Made by a program: the position numbers and the translations under genes | Shown here: piece after piece, positions 18,303 through 27,795 of the stretch | Layout of the letters: each line of letters opens with the position of its first letter | How positions within the stretch are numbered: the stretch's first letter is position 1 | The notes under the pieces: model-generated | Seen by the model: only the letters and a program-made list of their open reading frames with translations | What the model was told of the DNA's origin: nothing | Databases searched by the model: none | Source: Gemmatimonadota bacterium | GTDB lineage: Bacteria > Gemmatimonadota > Gemmatimonadetes > Longimicrobiales > Gaopeijiaceae | Assembly (NCBI GenBank): GCA_022571515.1 | Contig: JACZXQ010000011.1 | Span: 62,001-126,000, forward strand | Direction: 5' to 3' | Length of the DNA: 64,000 bases

Positions 18303-19886
18303 TCAGCGCGGTGGAGCGACCCCTGTGGGCCGCGGCGTCAGGCGCGCAACAGGAACGATCATCTCCTCAGGCGAGATGCCTCCATGGAGGAAGGAGTTCC
18401 GGTAGCGGCGCTGGTACTCGCGAAGCTTCGTCGGATACACGAAAAAATAGTCGTCGAGGGCGACGATGTAGGTGGTGCCGAGCTTGCCCTTGGGGAAGCG
18501 CAGATCCCGCTCGTTCGAAGTGGAAAACGCCGTCGATGCGTCCTCGACCTTCAGGTCCCCTCCGAACTTGTACCGTAGATTGCTGGTGGCGTCGCGCCTG
18601 GCGAAGACAGTGGAGGGATGCTGGCACAGGATCGAGCCGTGATCCGTGGTCATGATGACTTTGTGGCCCATCCGGGCGGCCTCCTTCAACACGGCGAACG
18701 CCGTGGACCGCTCGAACCAGCCCCGGGTCAGGTTCCTGAGGGCTGACTCGTCCTTGGCCACCTCCATGAGAATGGGTGATTCGCTTCGCCCGTGCGTCAT
18801 GAGGTCCACGAAGTTGAACACGAGCGCCACGACCGAGCCAGGCGTCTTGAGTGCGGATTTCACACGGGCCAGCACCTGCTCGCCTTCCCAGTCGCTGAAG
18901 ATCTTCTGGTAGTGGACCGGCACATCCCTTCCGGTGAGCCGCTTGAGTTGCTCCTTCAGAAGCTCGTCCTCAAAGGCGTTCAGGCTACCCTCGTCGTCGG
19001 AGGCGTCCCACCACTCGGGCCGGTCCCTTGCGACCTCGTCAGGAAACTGGCCGGAGAAGATAGCGTTGCGGGAATACGGGGTCGCGGTGGGGAGGATCGA
19101 GTAGTGGTACGACTCCTCGATATCGAAGTGCTGTGCGAGCAGCGGAGCGATCACACGCCACTGGTCCAGCCGCATGCAGTCGAGCACGACCAGAAAGACG
19201 GGCTTCTCGCCAAGCAACGGCAAGACATGCTCACGCACGATATCCACGGAAAGGACGGGGCGGTCTCCGTCGCGCATCCACCCCGGGTACTCGCGAATGA
19301 TCCACTCGCCGAAGTCCCGGCGGAGGTCGACCATCATGGCGTGCACGGTGTCGCGAAGCCCCACCTCGCCCGCCCCTTCGAGCCGGATGTCCCAATCCGT
19401 GAGCTCGAAGAACACCTCGGCAAACTCTTCGTGGGTCCGGGCCTCCTGCCGCTTCTGGGAGAGCCGGCCGAAGCGCGACGCGAAGTCCTGAGCGGCCCGC
19501 TGCTGCCGGATCGACGAGCCCTCGAGGATGCGGGTGACCACGGAGAGCACCTGCCTCGGGCTGGTGGGCTTCACCAGGTAGTCGGCCACCTGGCGGCCGA
19601 TCGCCTCGGTCATCGTGCGATCCTCTTCGGACTTGGTGATCATGACCACGCGGAGGTGCGGCTCCTCGCGCGTGAGAATCTCCAGAACCTCGAGCCCACT
19701 CCGGCCGGGCATCTGCTCGTCCAGGAGGATCAGGTCGTACACATTGTCTCGCACGAGATCCAGAGCGTCGTCGCCGTTCGTGATGGCGTCGACGTGGTAG
19801 CCCCGGGCCTGGAGGAACAGCAGGTGAGGCCGGAGCTGGCCGATCTCGTCATCGACCCAGAGGATGCGCTTCCCGGTTGCTTCCAT
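18303..19886 (-). CDS. porX: PorX-type bifunctional response regulator / PglZ-alkaline phosphatase-fold protein
   Basis: A 527-residue protein. Residues 5-118 are a receiver domain with acid pocket VDDE (D12, D13), phosphoacceptor D56 (LLDEQMPG), T84 and K106 (VKP). A helical linker follows. Residues about 228-515 are a PglZ/alkaline phosphatase-superfamily domain with D236 (VLDCMRLDQ), TATPYSRN (267-274), TTDHG and LHGGISPEE, so the metal site looks intact. In Bacteroidota PorX regulates the type IX secretion system together with PorY and hydrolyses oligonucleotides. Here it leads the msbA operon; no kinase is nearby. Symbol given by architecture, not by proof of orthology. Confidence 0.85.
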   Translation of the reverse strand: MEATGKRILWVDDEIGQLRPHLLFLQARGYHVDAITNGDDALDLVRDNVYDLILLDEQMPGRSGLEVLEILTREEPHLRVVMITKSEEDRTMTEAIGRQVADYLVKPTSPRQVLSVVTRILEGSSIRQQRAAQDFASRFGRLSQKRQEARTHEEFAEVFFELTDWDIRLEGAGEVGLRDTVHAMMVDLRRDFGEWIIREYPGWMRDGDRPVLSVDIVREHVLPLLGEKPVFLVVLDCMRLDQWRVIAPLLAQHFDIEESYHYSILPTATPYSRNAIFSGQFPDEVARDRPEWWDASDDEGSLNAFEDELLKEQLKRLTGRDVPVHYQKIFSDWEGEQVLARVKSALKTPGSVVALVFNFVDLMTHGRSESPILMEVAKDESALRNLTRGWFERSTAFAVLKEAARMGHKVIMTTDHGSILCQHPSTVFARRDATSNLRYKFGGDLKVEDASTAFSTSNERDLRFPKGKLGTTYIVALDDYFFVYPTKLREYQRRYRNSFLHGGISPEEMIVPVARLTPRPTGVAPPR

Positions 19887-20335
19887 GCGGAGAAGCTAGG
19901 TGGGACGGGGGTGTGGAGGAAGGGAGGAGCATGCGGGTGCGCGAGCTTGACCGGACGAGCGGCGTTCGTGCATGGCTCCGGGTTTGGCTATCTGATGAGG
20001 ACGGAACGTCCCCAACCCGAGGTCAGCACCGATGGAAGTATCCGAAGCGCAGCCTGGTTGCGAATACCGTGTTTCGATACAAAACGATCATCGGTCGAAG
20101 TATGAGGTCTCGTACGTTGGCGGGCCAAAGAGTCGAGGTGCGGCTCGCCTGCGGGATCCTTGGGCACGATGACCCTGCTTGGGATGCCGGACGGCTACCG
20201 CGTGGAGTGGTTTCCGCTCAGGGGACGGGGGATCTGTCCTCAGTTCGGAGCCATGCACCAACGACCAGGAGTAGGGAAAACAGCGGCACGATCCCGGTAC
20301 CGTCCGTAACTAATTTTTCCCTGACACTTGGGGTA
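19887..20335. other. 449-base gap with no recognised gene
   Basis: Between the porX-like gene start and the TonB-like gene stop. I see no tRNA, no convincing hairpin with T-run and no conserved protein. One 46-codon frame (ATG at 20168) has no family resemblance. It should contain the promoter of the long minus-strand lipid operon, but no good -35/-10 pair stands out. Confidence 0.5.
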
Positions 20336-21001
20336 CTACATACTGATCGTATAGGGGAACCAGCTGGCCACTGGCTTGCCGCCCTTACGGCCCGGCTCGA
20401 AGATCCATTCGGCGGCCTCGCGGATGAGTCGCTCGTTGAAGTCCCGGTCCGAGGTGGGCGGGTTAAGTCGGGTGGAGTCGGCCACGACGCGCCCGCTGGC
20501 GTTCACGAAGACCCACACCTCCACCTTCTCGCCCCTCAGGCTTCTGTTGGCGGGGGGGATGATCATCCCGCGAGGCGAAGGCGGCACCATCCGAAACAGC
20601 CCTTCTTCGGCCGTCCCTCCATCGCCCTGCCCATCGCCCATATCGAGTCCGGGCCCTTCGTCGCCCGGATTCTCTCCGAGTATGGAGGCTGTCTCGATAC
20701 GCACGTCGTCCTCGATCTCCACGGGTTGGACGTCGATGACGAGCGGCAGAGGAATCCTGGGCGGGATGATGGGGCGCGGCGGCGGAATACGAATATTCAT
20801 CGCCTGCAGACCACCCGACGCCGCCCGGTCATCCCCTGCCTTCGGACCGGCGGCGGCAAACGGCGAGTCGAGCGCACCGCGCGTACTGAAAAACACGAAC
20901 ACCAGAACATGAAGAACCAGAGAGCCCATCAGTCCCGCTCTCCAGATCTTACGCTCGGATTCCCGGCGTTGTTCGTTGGTCTGGTCGAATGGGATGTGCA
21001 T
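20336..21001 (-). CDS. TonB-family energy transducer-like protein
   Basis: A 221-residue inner-membrane protein. A cytoplasmic N-terminus is followed by one helix (about 23-43, GLMGSLVLHVLVFVFF), a Pro-rich stretch (PPPRPIIPPRIPLPL) and a C-terminal TonB-like fold (about 150-221: VEVWVFVNASGRVV ... WIFEPGRKGGKPVASW). It would carry proton-motive energy to outer-membrane receptors or act as a periplasm-spanning linker. ATG at 21001 is preferred, with GAGGA five bases upstream. No ExbB/ExbD or receptor gene is nearby. Confidence 0.82.
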   Translation of the reverse strand: MHIPFDQTNEQRRESERKIWRAGLMGSLVLHVLVFVFFSTRGALDSPFAAAGPKAGDDRAASGGLQAMNIRIPPPRPIIPPRIPLPLVIDVQPVEIEDDVRIETASILGENPGDEGPGLDMGDGQGDGGTAEEGLFRMVPPSPRGMIIPPANRSLRGEKVEVWVFVNASGRVVADSTRLNPPTSDRDFNERLIREAAEWIFEPGRKGGKPVASWFPYTISM

Positions 21002-21273
21002 CACCGTCCTCGCGTGGATCAGCGCCTTCTCCTGATACTACCGGAAGGAGTGCCTTCAGGTTTCCCTCGGCGCACTGCTTGCTCCAAACCAATACCTCCG
21101 GCGGCCCGCGAGATCCAACCGGCACGGCCTCAGGGGCACACCCCTATCATCGGACAGGTGGCCGCCGTTCTTCAGCCGGGCACCAGCTTGCTCCAAGGTT
21201 GGCCATGGGGCAACTTCGTTGACCCCAACGGACCCGTGGCCCCAACCTCCCGTATCACGGAGAAGAAGTACCG

Positions 21274-22098
21274 ATGACCGAAACGACTCACGACAACGTC
21301 CCGAAAGGGGTACGACCGGATCTGCCCAAACGTCCGGCCGTCCAGGAAGACGCCTGGGAAAGGATCCAGCGCGAACAGGAGAAGATGAAGGAGCGCGAAT
21401 ACGTGCGCTTCGCCATCTACAAGATGGATCCCGCATGGCGACGCCTCCCGTCCGAGGAGAGGGAGCGCCAGAAGGACGAGTTCGAGGCGATCATCGCTCG
21501 GAAAGGGAAAGAGATGATGATCTACTCGTACTCACTCGTGGGCACGCGTGGCGACGCCGACTTCTTGTTGTGGCAGGCGTCTCGCGAACTCGTCCAACTC
21601 CACGATCTCGCGGCCGAGCTGAACCGTACTGCTATTGGGGGCTACCTCGGGTTGGCCCATTCGTATTTCGCGATGACGAAGCGATCGATCTACCTGAACC
21701 GCTACGAGAACGAGTACGTGGCAGCCTATGGCGGCGAGGACCAGATCGATAAGGCACGCATCGCGATCAATCCGCAGGGATCCGAATACCTGTTCGTCTA
21801 CCCGATGGCGAAGACGCGCGCCTGGTACAAGCTCCCGCACGAAGACCGCCAACGCATGATGGACGAGCACATCCGGATCGGCCACCAATGGCCCGACGTG
21901 AAGCTCAACACGACTTACAGCTACGGCCTGGACGACCAGGAGTTCGTGGTGGCGTTCGAGTCGGACCACCCCGGACGGTTTCTGGATCTTCTGATGGCGC
22001 TACGCCTCTCCGAAGGTTCGTCGTACACCCTTTTCGATACCCCCGCCTTTACCGGACTCGCCCGCTCCATGCGCGACACCCTGGACGCCATCGGGTGA
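21274..22098 (+). CDS. hemQ: Coproheme decarboxylase HemQ (chlorite dismutase family)
   Basis: A 274-residue Cld-superfamily protein that converts coproheme III to heme b in the coproporphyrin-dependent pathway. The axial haem ligand is H199 (MDEHIRIG) and the catalytic Tyr is Y176 (VYPMAK). At the position of the chlorite dismutase distal Arg there is a non-Arg residue in KLNTTYSYGLDD, arguing against true chlorite dismutase. The adjacent downstream gene makes heme o, which fits a haem role. Distal-residue assignment was done by eye. Confidence 0.88.
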   Translation: MTETTHDNVPKGVRPDLPKRPAVQEDAWERIQREQEKMKEREYVRFAIYKMDPAWRRLPSEERERQKDEFEAIIARKGKEMMIYSYSLVGTRGDADFLLWQASRELVQLHDLAAELNRTAIGGYLGLAHSYFAMTKRSIYLNRYENEYVAAYGGEDQIDKARIAINPQGSEYLFVYPMAKTRAWYKLPHEDRQRMMDEHIRIGHQWPDVKLNTTYSYGLDDQEFVVAFESDHPGRFLDLLMALRLSEGSSYTLFDTPAFTGLARSMRDTLDAIG

Positions 22099-22108
22099 GC
22101 CTGGAGCG

Positions 22109-23020
22109 GTGGCTGTCGTGAGCGGCGCGGCCACACAGGCGCCGGACCGGGGCGGCTCGCTCGCGCGGGCCACGGCGTACTACGAGCTCACCAAACCGGG
22201 CATCGCGCTCTTCGTGGTAATCACGGTGAGCGTGAGCTACTACGTGGCGGCCGGGGGCACGCTCGATCTGCTGCGCCTACTCCACACCGTGCTCGGAGCC
22301 GCCATGGGAACAGCGGGCGCCCTGGCCCTCAACCAATACGTGGAGCGCGATCTGGATGCTCGCATGAAGCGCACGCAGACCCGGCCGCTGCCCTCGGGAA
22401 GACTGCGACCCACCGAGGCGCTCGTCTTTGGTATGGTCTTGGTCGTTGGGGGCGTCGGTTATCTGGCCTGGAAGGTGGGATGGCTGCCCGCAGTGCTCAC
22501 CACGCTCTCAGTGGCGGCCTATATCCTGGCCTACACTCCCCTCAAGACCCGCTCGTACATCGCCACGCTGGTGGGCGCGGTCCCGGGCGCGATCCCGGCA
22601 CTGATCGGGTGGAGCGCCGCTACCGAGGGGCTGGCAGTCGGGGCCTTCGTGCTGTTCGCGATAGCGTTCTTGTGGCAGTTGCCCCATGTGCTGGCGCTTG
22701 CCTGGCTGCTGCGGGAAGACTACGCACGGGTCGGGTTCTTTCTCATGCCCCCGACCGACCCCGAAGGCGGACGTATCGGCAAGCACATGGTCTACCACTC
22801 GGTCTCCCTGCTGACCGTGAGCGTATTTCCCACGCTGCTGGGACTGACCGGCCTGTACTATCTCGGTGGCGCGATCCTGCTCGGATTGACCATGATGTCG
22901 GTCTGTGTCGTCGCGGCTAGGGAGATGACGCCCGGCCACGCGCGCCGTGTCTTTCTTTATTCGTTGCTCTATCAGCCGCTGCTGCTTGGCCTGATGGCCA
23001 TCGACACGATTCGGAGTTGA
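22109..23020 (+). CDS. ctaB: Heme o synthase (protoheme IX farnesyltransferase)
   Basis: A 303-residue UbiA-superfamily membrane prenyltransferase that farnesylates heme b for haem-copper oxidases. The first Asp-rich motif is NQYVERDLDARMKRTQTRPLPSG; the second is in the LREDYARVG loop. About nine membrane helices are visible. The start is GTG at 22109 (GTG at 22118 also possible), 10 bases after hemQ. Together with HemQ this forms a haem supply pair for terminal oxidases, though no oxidase subunits are in the window. Confidence 0.93.
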   Translation: MAVVSGAATQAPDRGGSLARATAYYELTKPGIALFVVITVSVSYYVAAGGTLDLLRLLHTVLGAAMGTAGALALNQYVERDLDARMKRTQTRPLPSGRLRPTEALVFGMVLVVGGVGYLAWKVGWLPAVLTTLSVAAYILAYTPLKTRSYIATLVGAVPGAIPALIGWSAATEGLAVGAFVLFAIAFLWQLPHVLALAWLLREDYARVGFFLMPPTDPEGGRIGKHMVYHSVSLLTVSVFPTLLGLTGLYYLGGAILLGLTMMSVCVVAAREMTPGHARRVFLYSLLYQPLLLGLMAIDTIRS

Positions 23021-23022
23021 CC

Positions 23023-24219
23023 ATGAGCGTTTACCGGATCCCATCTGTCGTATCTCTTCTTCTTCTTCTCCTCCTCCTCAGTGTGCGGGGTGTCATGGGT
23101 CAAGAAACAGAACGGCCACGCGCCCGCGATCTTGGAATCACCGTGGGCATCTTCTCGACCGGTACCCACAACGCGATCACGGACGTGGACGGGGTCCTTG
23201 TAGGCCAGGTGAGCGTCGTAGAGGGCGACCGCATCCGCACGGGTGTGACCGCCATTCGGCCACACGGCGGTAGTATCTACGCCGAACGCGTGCCCGCCGC
23301 GATATACGTCGGCAATGGGTTTGGCAAGATGATCGGTGTGACGCAGGTGCGTGAATTGGGAGAGTTGGAGACGCCGATCCTGCTCACGTGCACACTGTGC
23401 GTGTGGAAGGCGGCCGACGCCATGGTGGAGTGGGCACTGGCCCAGCCGGGCATGGAGCGCGTCGGATCGCTGAACGCCGTGGTCGGTGAGACGAATGACG
23501 GCGGCCTCAACGACATTCGCTCACGGCCCATCAGACCCGAACACGTCGTACAAGCTCTCGAAGAGGCATCCTCGGGGCCGGTCGAGGAAGGCTCCGTGGG
23601 TGCGGGCACCGGGACCCGCGCGTTCGGGTGGAAGGGCGGCATCGGCACGAGCAGTCGAGTGCTCCCCGAGAGCCTGGGCGGCTTTACGGTAGGCGTTCTG
23701 GTGCAATCCAACTTCGGAGGAATCCTGTCGATGGCCGGCGCACCGGTCGGACAGGAGCTGGGACGTTATTCGTTCCAACGCTCCGTGAACCCAGCCCGCC
23801 GAGACGAGGCGGGCGCCGATTGGCTCGACCAGGACGACGAGGGGCAAGGATCCATCATGATGGTCATCGCGACCGACGCACCGCTGTCGCCCAGGAGCCT
23901 CGAGCGGCTGGCGAAACGCGCGATCATGGGGCTCGCGCGCACCGGCTCATTCGCGGGCAATGGTTCCGGTGACTATGTGATCGCGTTCTCCACTGCGCAA
24001 AGCGTCCGGCGGCGGCAGGGCGAGGACATGCGTATGGTTGAGGATCTCCCCAACAGCCGGATGTCAGCGCTGTTCGAGGCGGTGGTGGAGGGCACGGAGG
24101 AGGCCATCTACAACTCGATCCTCAAGGCCACGACAGTCACCGGAATGGGCAACACCGCCGACGCGCTCCCGATCGCGGAGACGACCGAAATACTCCGCAA
24201 ATACAACGTCATTCGCTAG
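23023..24219 (+). CDS. P1 family (DmpA-like) peptidase
   Basis: A 398-residue secreted N-terminal-nucleophile-like peptidase. A long Leu-rich signal peptide (residues about 5-27) is followed by the DmpA/BapA fold: LGITVGIFSTGTHNAITDVDGVLVGQ, NAVVGETNDGGLND, and the autoprocessing site KGGIGTSSR, where cleavage before a Ser would give alpha and beta chains. Relatives hydrolyse D-amino acid or beta-amino acid peptides. The ATG at 23023 has GGAG six bases upstream and overlaps none of ctaB. Substrate unknown. Confidence 0.9.
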   Translation: MSVYRIPSVVSLLLLLLLLSVRGVMGQETERPRARDLGITVGIFSTGTHNAITDVDGVLVGQVSVVEGDRIRTGVTAIRPHGGSIYAERVPAAIYVGNGFGKMIGVTQVRELGELETPILLTCTLCVWKAADAMVEWALAQPGMERVGSLNAVVGETNDGGLNDIRSRPIRPEHVVQALEEASSGPVEEGSVGAGTGTRAFGWKGGIGTSSRVLPESLGGFTVGVLVQSNFGGILSMAGAPVGQELGRYSFQRSVNPARRDEAGADWLDQDDEGQGSIMMVIATDAPLSPRSLERLAKRAIMGLARTGSFAGNGSGDYVIAFSTAQSVRRRQGEDMRMVEDLPNSRMSALFEAVVEGTEEAIYNSILKATTVTGMGNTADALPIAETTEILRKYNVIR

Positions 24220-24229
24220 ACCCCTAGCG
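24214..24229. other. Inverted repeat over two convergent stop codons
   Basis: CGCTAG-ACCC-CTAGCG is a perfect 6-bp stem with a 4-base loop at the junction of the P1 peptidase and serA genes. Their TAG stops overlap within it. It may act as a bidirectional terminator, but no T-run follows on either strand. Confidence 0.4.
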
Positions 24230-25841
24230 GAATCACCCTGGCGTCCAGGATCTCGGGCACGGCCCTCAGGGCGGCCATGAGTGCGGGGCTCACGTCGCCA
24301 TCCACACAGACGGCGGCCAATGCGACACCTCGTGTGGAGCCCCGCGCCTGAACGTATTCGGCGATGTTGACCTGGTGGTCACCCAGGAGCGTTCCCACTT
24401 TCCCGATCACACCCGGTACGTCGTTGTTGCGTAGCACCAGCAGGCTGTCCTGTGGCTGGATGGTGAGTTCGAAGTCGTCGATGCAGACGATGCGCGGGTG
24501 CTGCGTTTCGCCTAGGAGAGCCCCGGCGATTCGCACCTCCCCTCCCTCCGCCTCCACCACGACCTCGATGAACTCCGAATAGTCGTGACGGTCGGGCACC
24601 AGCGAGCTGGCCACCTGAATCCCCCGCGCCTCGGTGATGTGGTGGGCATTGACGTAATTGACCTGATCTTCGCCGACCACGTGTGCGAGCACCCCCGCCA
24701 GCGCCGCGGCGCACAGTGGACGCAGCGCCTCGTCGCCCGCGCCGGCCATGCGTACCTCGATGCGGCGTATGCCGCCATCGCTCAATCCTCCGGCGACGCG
24801 GCCGACCTTGCGTCCGAGGTCCAGGAGCGGCCGCAAGCGGCGCATCGCCGTCCCGCCGATGGCCGGAGCATTCACCGCCTGAGAGAGATCGCCCTCGAGC
24901 AACGCGGCCCGAACGCCCTGAGCAATCTCGGAGGCTACCAACTCCTGGGCCTCCGCGGTTGCCGCCCCAAGGTGTGGCGTCAGCACAATGCCTGGCGCCG
25001 ACCGAAGACGGCTTTCCTCGGGCAGCGGCTCTTCCGTGAACACGTCCAGCGCCGCGCCAGCCAACTCCCCCGCCTCGAGCGCCTCGGCGAGGGCATCCTC
25101 ATCCACGATCCCCCCGCGTGCCACATTCACCAGGAGCGCCGTCGGCTTCATGGAGGCCAGCTCCTCGCGGCCGATGAGCCCCTCCGTCAACGACGTCAGC
25201 GGCAGGTGCAGGGTGATCACATCCGCCCGGCTGATCAGTTCGCCGAATTCGACGCGCACCACGCCCAACTTCGCCGCGCGCTCCGGCGTCAAATATGGAT
25301 CGTAGGCGATGACCCTCATGCCGAACGCGCGCGCACGCTTGACCACCTCCCCACCGATCCGACCTGCCCCGATCAGACCGAGCAGCTTGCCCCGGAGCTC
25401 CATGCCGGCGAAGCGCGAGCGATCCCACTCACCGTCACGGATCGATCTGTCGGCGGCGGGCACCCGTCTGGCCACGGCCAAGATCAGGGCCATCGTGTGC
25501 TCGGCGGCCGAAACGGTATTTCCGGCCGGAGCGTTGATGACCGGAATGCCCCGCGCCGTCGCGGCTTCCAGGTCAATATTGTCGACCCCGACACCGGCGC
25601 GGCCGATCACCTGGAGTCTTGGTGCCGCCTCGAGCAGTTCCTCGTCTACGGTGGTGGAACTCCGCACGATCAGCGCGTCCGCGTTCGCCAACTCGGAGTG
25701 CAGGCGCTGTTTGTCCCAGTCCTTGCCGACACGGACGTCGAAGCGCTCGTCGGACGTCAGGGCCTCGAGCCCGGATGTGGAGATCTTGTCCGCCACTACG
25801 ACGAGGAACTGGCCAGCCATCACCTTCTCGTCACTGTCCAC
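24216..25841 (-). CDS. serA: D-3-phosphoglycerate dehydrogenase
   Basis: A 541-residue long-form SerA, first enzyme of phosphorylated serine biosynthesis. The NAD domain has GLIGAGRIGGEV and the catalytic His in LTPHLGAATAEA. An intervening ASB-like domain (about 325-460) and a C-terminal ACT domain (from about residue 460; VPGVIGKVGTLLGDHQVNIA) are present, the latter implying serine feedback. The GTG at 25841 is chosen: GGAGG lies six bases upstream, and the G overlaps the stop of the aminotransferase gene upstream. ATG at 25820 is an alternative. Confidence 0.95.
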   Translation of the reverse strand: MDSDEKVMAGQFLVVVADKISTSGLEALTSDERFDVRVGKDWDKQRLHSELANADALIVRSSTTVDEELLEAAPRLQVIGRAGVGVDNIDLEAATARGIPVINAPAGNTVSAAEHTMALILAVARRVPAADRSIRDGEWDRSRFAGMELRGKLLGLIGAGRIGGEVVKRARAFGMRVIAYDPYLTPERAAKLGVVRVEFGELISRADVITLHLPLTSLTEGLIGREELASMKPTALLVNVARGGIVDEDALAEALEAGELAGAALDVFTEEPLPEESRLRSAPGIVLTPHLGAATAEAQELVASEIAQGVRAALLEGDLSQAVNAPAIGGTAMRRLRPLLDLGRKVGRVAGGLSDGGIRRIEVRMAGAGDEALRPLCAAALAGVLAHVVGEDQVNYVNAHHITEARGIQVASSLVPDRHDYSEFIEVVVEAEGGEVRIAGALLGETQHPRIVCIDDFELTIQPQDSLLVLRNNDVPGVIGKVGTLLGDHQVNIAEYVQARGSTRGVALAAVCVDGDVSPALMAALRAVPEILDARVIPLGV

Positions 25842-26971
25842 TAAAGGCCTCCAAAGACCGCCCCGAGAACGTCCAACAAGGTGTCCAGCTCCTGCATGGT
25901 GTGATCTCCCATGTGGCCGATGCGGATCGTGGTGTCTTTGAGCTTGCCATATCCTGCCCCAATCACGTAACCGCGCTCCTTCATTGCGCCTACGATCCTG
26001 GTACCCCCGACACCCTCGGGGAGGGAGACACATGTCACGGTAGGGGAGCGGAAGCCCTCCGGCGCCAGAACCTCTAACGCCACACCGCATCGCTCCCTCA
26101 TGTGAGCGACCCAATCCCAGCAGCGCACGGCCATCTCCAGATGCCTAGCCCAGCGCGCTTCAATGCCCTCTTCGCGCATCGCCTCCAGCTGCGCGCGAAG
26201 GCTGTAGAGCAGCGTCAGAGCGGGCGTAGTCGGGGTCAGAAAAAGCTCCATCTGCTTCTGATACTCCAGCAGATCGAAGTATACGCCCTTGGCGCCAACC
26301 GTCTCCGACCGCGCCAACATACGCTCCGAGGCCACCCCGAACGCGAGACCGGGCGGAAGCGCGAACGCCTTTTGCGAGCCTGTCAGAAGCCAGTCCAACC
26401 CCCACTCATCGGTCCTCAACTCGGCCCCAGCGGCGCCGGACACCGAGTCCACCAAAACCAGCGTGTCCTCATGTTCGCGTACGACCCGAGCGATGGCGGC
26501 CACGGGGTTGAGCACTCCGGTGGACGTCTCGGAGTGGCATACGGTGACGGCCTCGTAGCGCTGCTCCCCCAGGCGCTCGCGAACCATTTCGGGATCATGT
26601 CCCTCTCCCCACTCCACGGACAGCGTGTCCACGGTCAGCCCACACGCTCTAGCGATCGCGGCGAAGCGCTCGGAAAAGGCACCATTGGTGAGCGAGAGGA
26701 CCCTTTGCGACGCGGCGTTTCGGACGCCGGCCTCCATGAACCCCGTCCCCGAGGATGTACCTATGAACACGGGGCGTTCCGTCAACAACGCCGCCTGAAG
26801 GCCCTCTTGAAGCTCACGGACGAGCTCCTTGATGTCCTCTCCACGGTGGCCCATCATCGGTCTGGCCTGTGCCTCGAGCACTGCGCTGCTCACCTCGGTC
26901 GGACCGGGTAGGAAGAATCGGCCTGGGGTCTCAGATGGATCGGGCAGGGAGGCTTCAGCCAAGGGAGACAT
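25841..26971 (-). CDS. Class V aminotransferase (serine-pyruvate / phosphoserine type)
   Basis: A 376-residue PLP enzyme of the alanine-glyoxylate/serine-pyruvate group. It has LPGPTEV near the N-terminus, an Asp in LVLVDSVSG, and the PLP lysine in GSQKAFALPPG (residue about 201). It is directly upstream of serA with a one-base overlap (TAGTG), so it probably transaminates 3-phosphohydroxypyruvate in place of a SerC. ATG at 26971 is used; GTG at 26977 is possible. Alternative: a photorespiration-like serine-glyoxylate transaminase. Confidence 0.9.
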   Translation of the reverse strand: MSPLAEASLPDPSETPGRFFLPGPTEVSSAVLEAQARPMMGHRGEDIKELVRELQEGLQAALLTERPVFIGTSSGTGFMEAGVRNAASQRVLSLTNGAFSERFAAIARACGLTVDTLSVEWGEGHDPEMVRERLGEQRYEAVTVCHSETSTGVLNPVAAIARVVREHEDTLVLVDSVSGAAGAELRTDEWGLDWLLTGSQKAFALPPGLAFGVASERMLARSETVGAKGVYFDLLEYQKQMELFLTPTTPALTLLYSLRAQLEAMREEGIEARWARHLEMAVRCWDWVAHMRERCGVALEVLAPEGFRSPTVTCVSLPEGVGGTRIVGAMKERGYVIGAGYGKLKDTTIRIGHMGDHTMQELDTLLDVLGAVFGGL

Positions 26972-27093
26972 GCTCACTCGGTTCGGAGTACGGGCGGCCA
27001 GGGCTCAACAGTCGGAAAGATAGCCCGTGGCGCGGAGTGGTAGTAGGTGGCCGGGCCCCACATCCTCGGCCAGGCTCACCAAGCCGGTACCCG

Positions 27094-27621
27094 TCAGACC
27101 GGTACGGTCATGAGGTCCATGAGCTCCCGCAGCATCGTTCCACCCCTGTCTCGGGCGTACCAACGCCGGATCTCCTTGTAGCGCTCATCCGATTCGAGAG
27201 CGAGCCCTTCTTCCATGACCCAGTTCTGGATCGGCCCGGGCCGGGGGCCCCACCACGCCCGTTCCACGAAGTCTTCGTCCAGCAGAATGACGATCGGGAT
27301 CGAGCGACTACGCTCATTGGTCAGGTGCTCGTCCATCAGGTCGAGGTTCTCGTCCCTGGGCAGCACACGAAGCTCGAGCGTATCCACCCCGTCCACTAGC
27401 CCCGCAAGCACCGGAACCAGGTTTACCGCGTCCCCGCACCAATCTTCACTGAGCACGAGCAGGTGCCACTTCGACGGCAACGACCCAGCCTCTGCAATCA
27501 CCTCTTCGGGGATGCGCACTCGATCCGTGATGCCATGCCAGAGATCCCGATTCTTATCGACCCCGTCCAGATACTCCCGAAACGTGGGAGCCGCGAGGAA
27601 TCTATTTCTCATGTCGTTCAT
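27094..27621 (-). CDS. Thioredoxin-fold family protein with WCGDA site
   Basis: A 175-residue cytoplasmic thioredoxin-like protein. The active-site segment reads LVLSEDWCGDAVNLVPVLA, so only the first Cys of the CxxC pair is present, a recognised variant in this subfamily. The cis-Pro loop is SIPIVILLDED. ATG at 27621 is preferred because AAAGGA is five bases upstream. No signal peptide. A monothiol reductase or peroxidase-like role is possible; no partner is evident. Confidence 0.85.
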   Translation of the reverse strand: MNDMRNRFLAAPTFREYLDGVDKNRDLWHGITDRVRIPEEVIAEAGSLPSKWHLLVLSEDWCGDAVNLVPVLAGLVDGVDTLELRVLPRDENLDLMDEHLTNERSRSIPIVILLDEDFVERAWWGPRPGPIQNWVMEEGLALESDERYKEIRRWYARDRGGTMLRELMDLMTVPV

Positions 27622-27795
27622 CATCGTCCTTTGATATTCAGGTCGGGCGGACCGCTTCGTATGCTCGATGGAATCCGATCGGTGCCACCCGCGGTTCCAC
27701 TCCAGGTGGTGTATCGAGTGAGATGGGAACGCGGACCGTGGCAGGTTACCTTAGGGATCAATCGCCGTTCCGGTATTTCTGACTGACTCCCGCTC

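Noticed and set aside
21079-21200. Repeated 11-mer GCTTGCTCCAA upstream of hemQ
   Set aside because: Two copies only, about 107 bases apart, no symmetry; probably chance.
18792-21277. Long plus-strand frames over porX and the TonB-like gene
   Set aside because: They run through recognised minus-strand genes and the gap between them; no domain is visible in their translation.
21274-22098. Naming the gene chlorite dismutase
   Set aside because: The distal Arg typical of that enzyme is not at the matching position and the neighbour is heme o synthase, so HemQ fits better.
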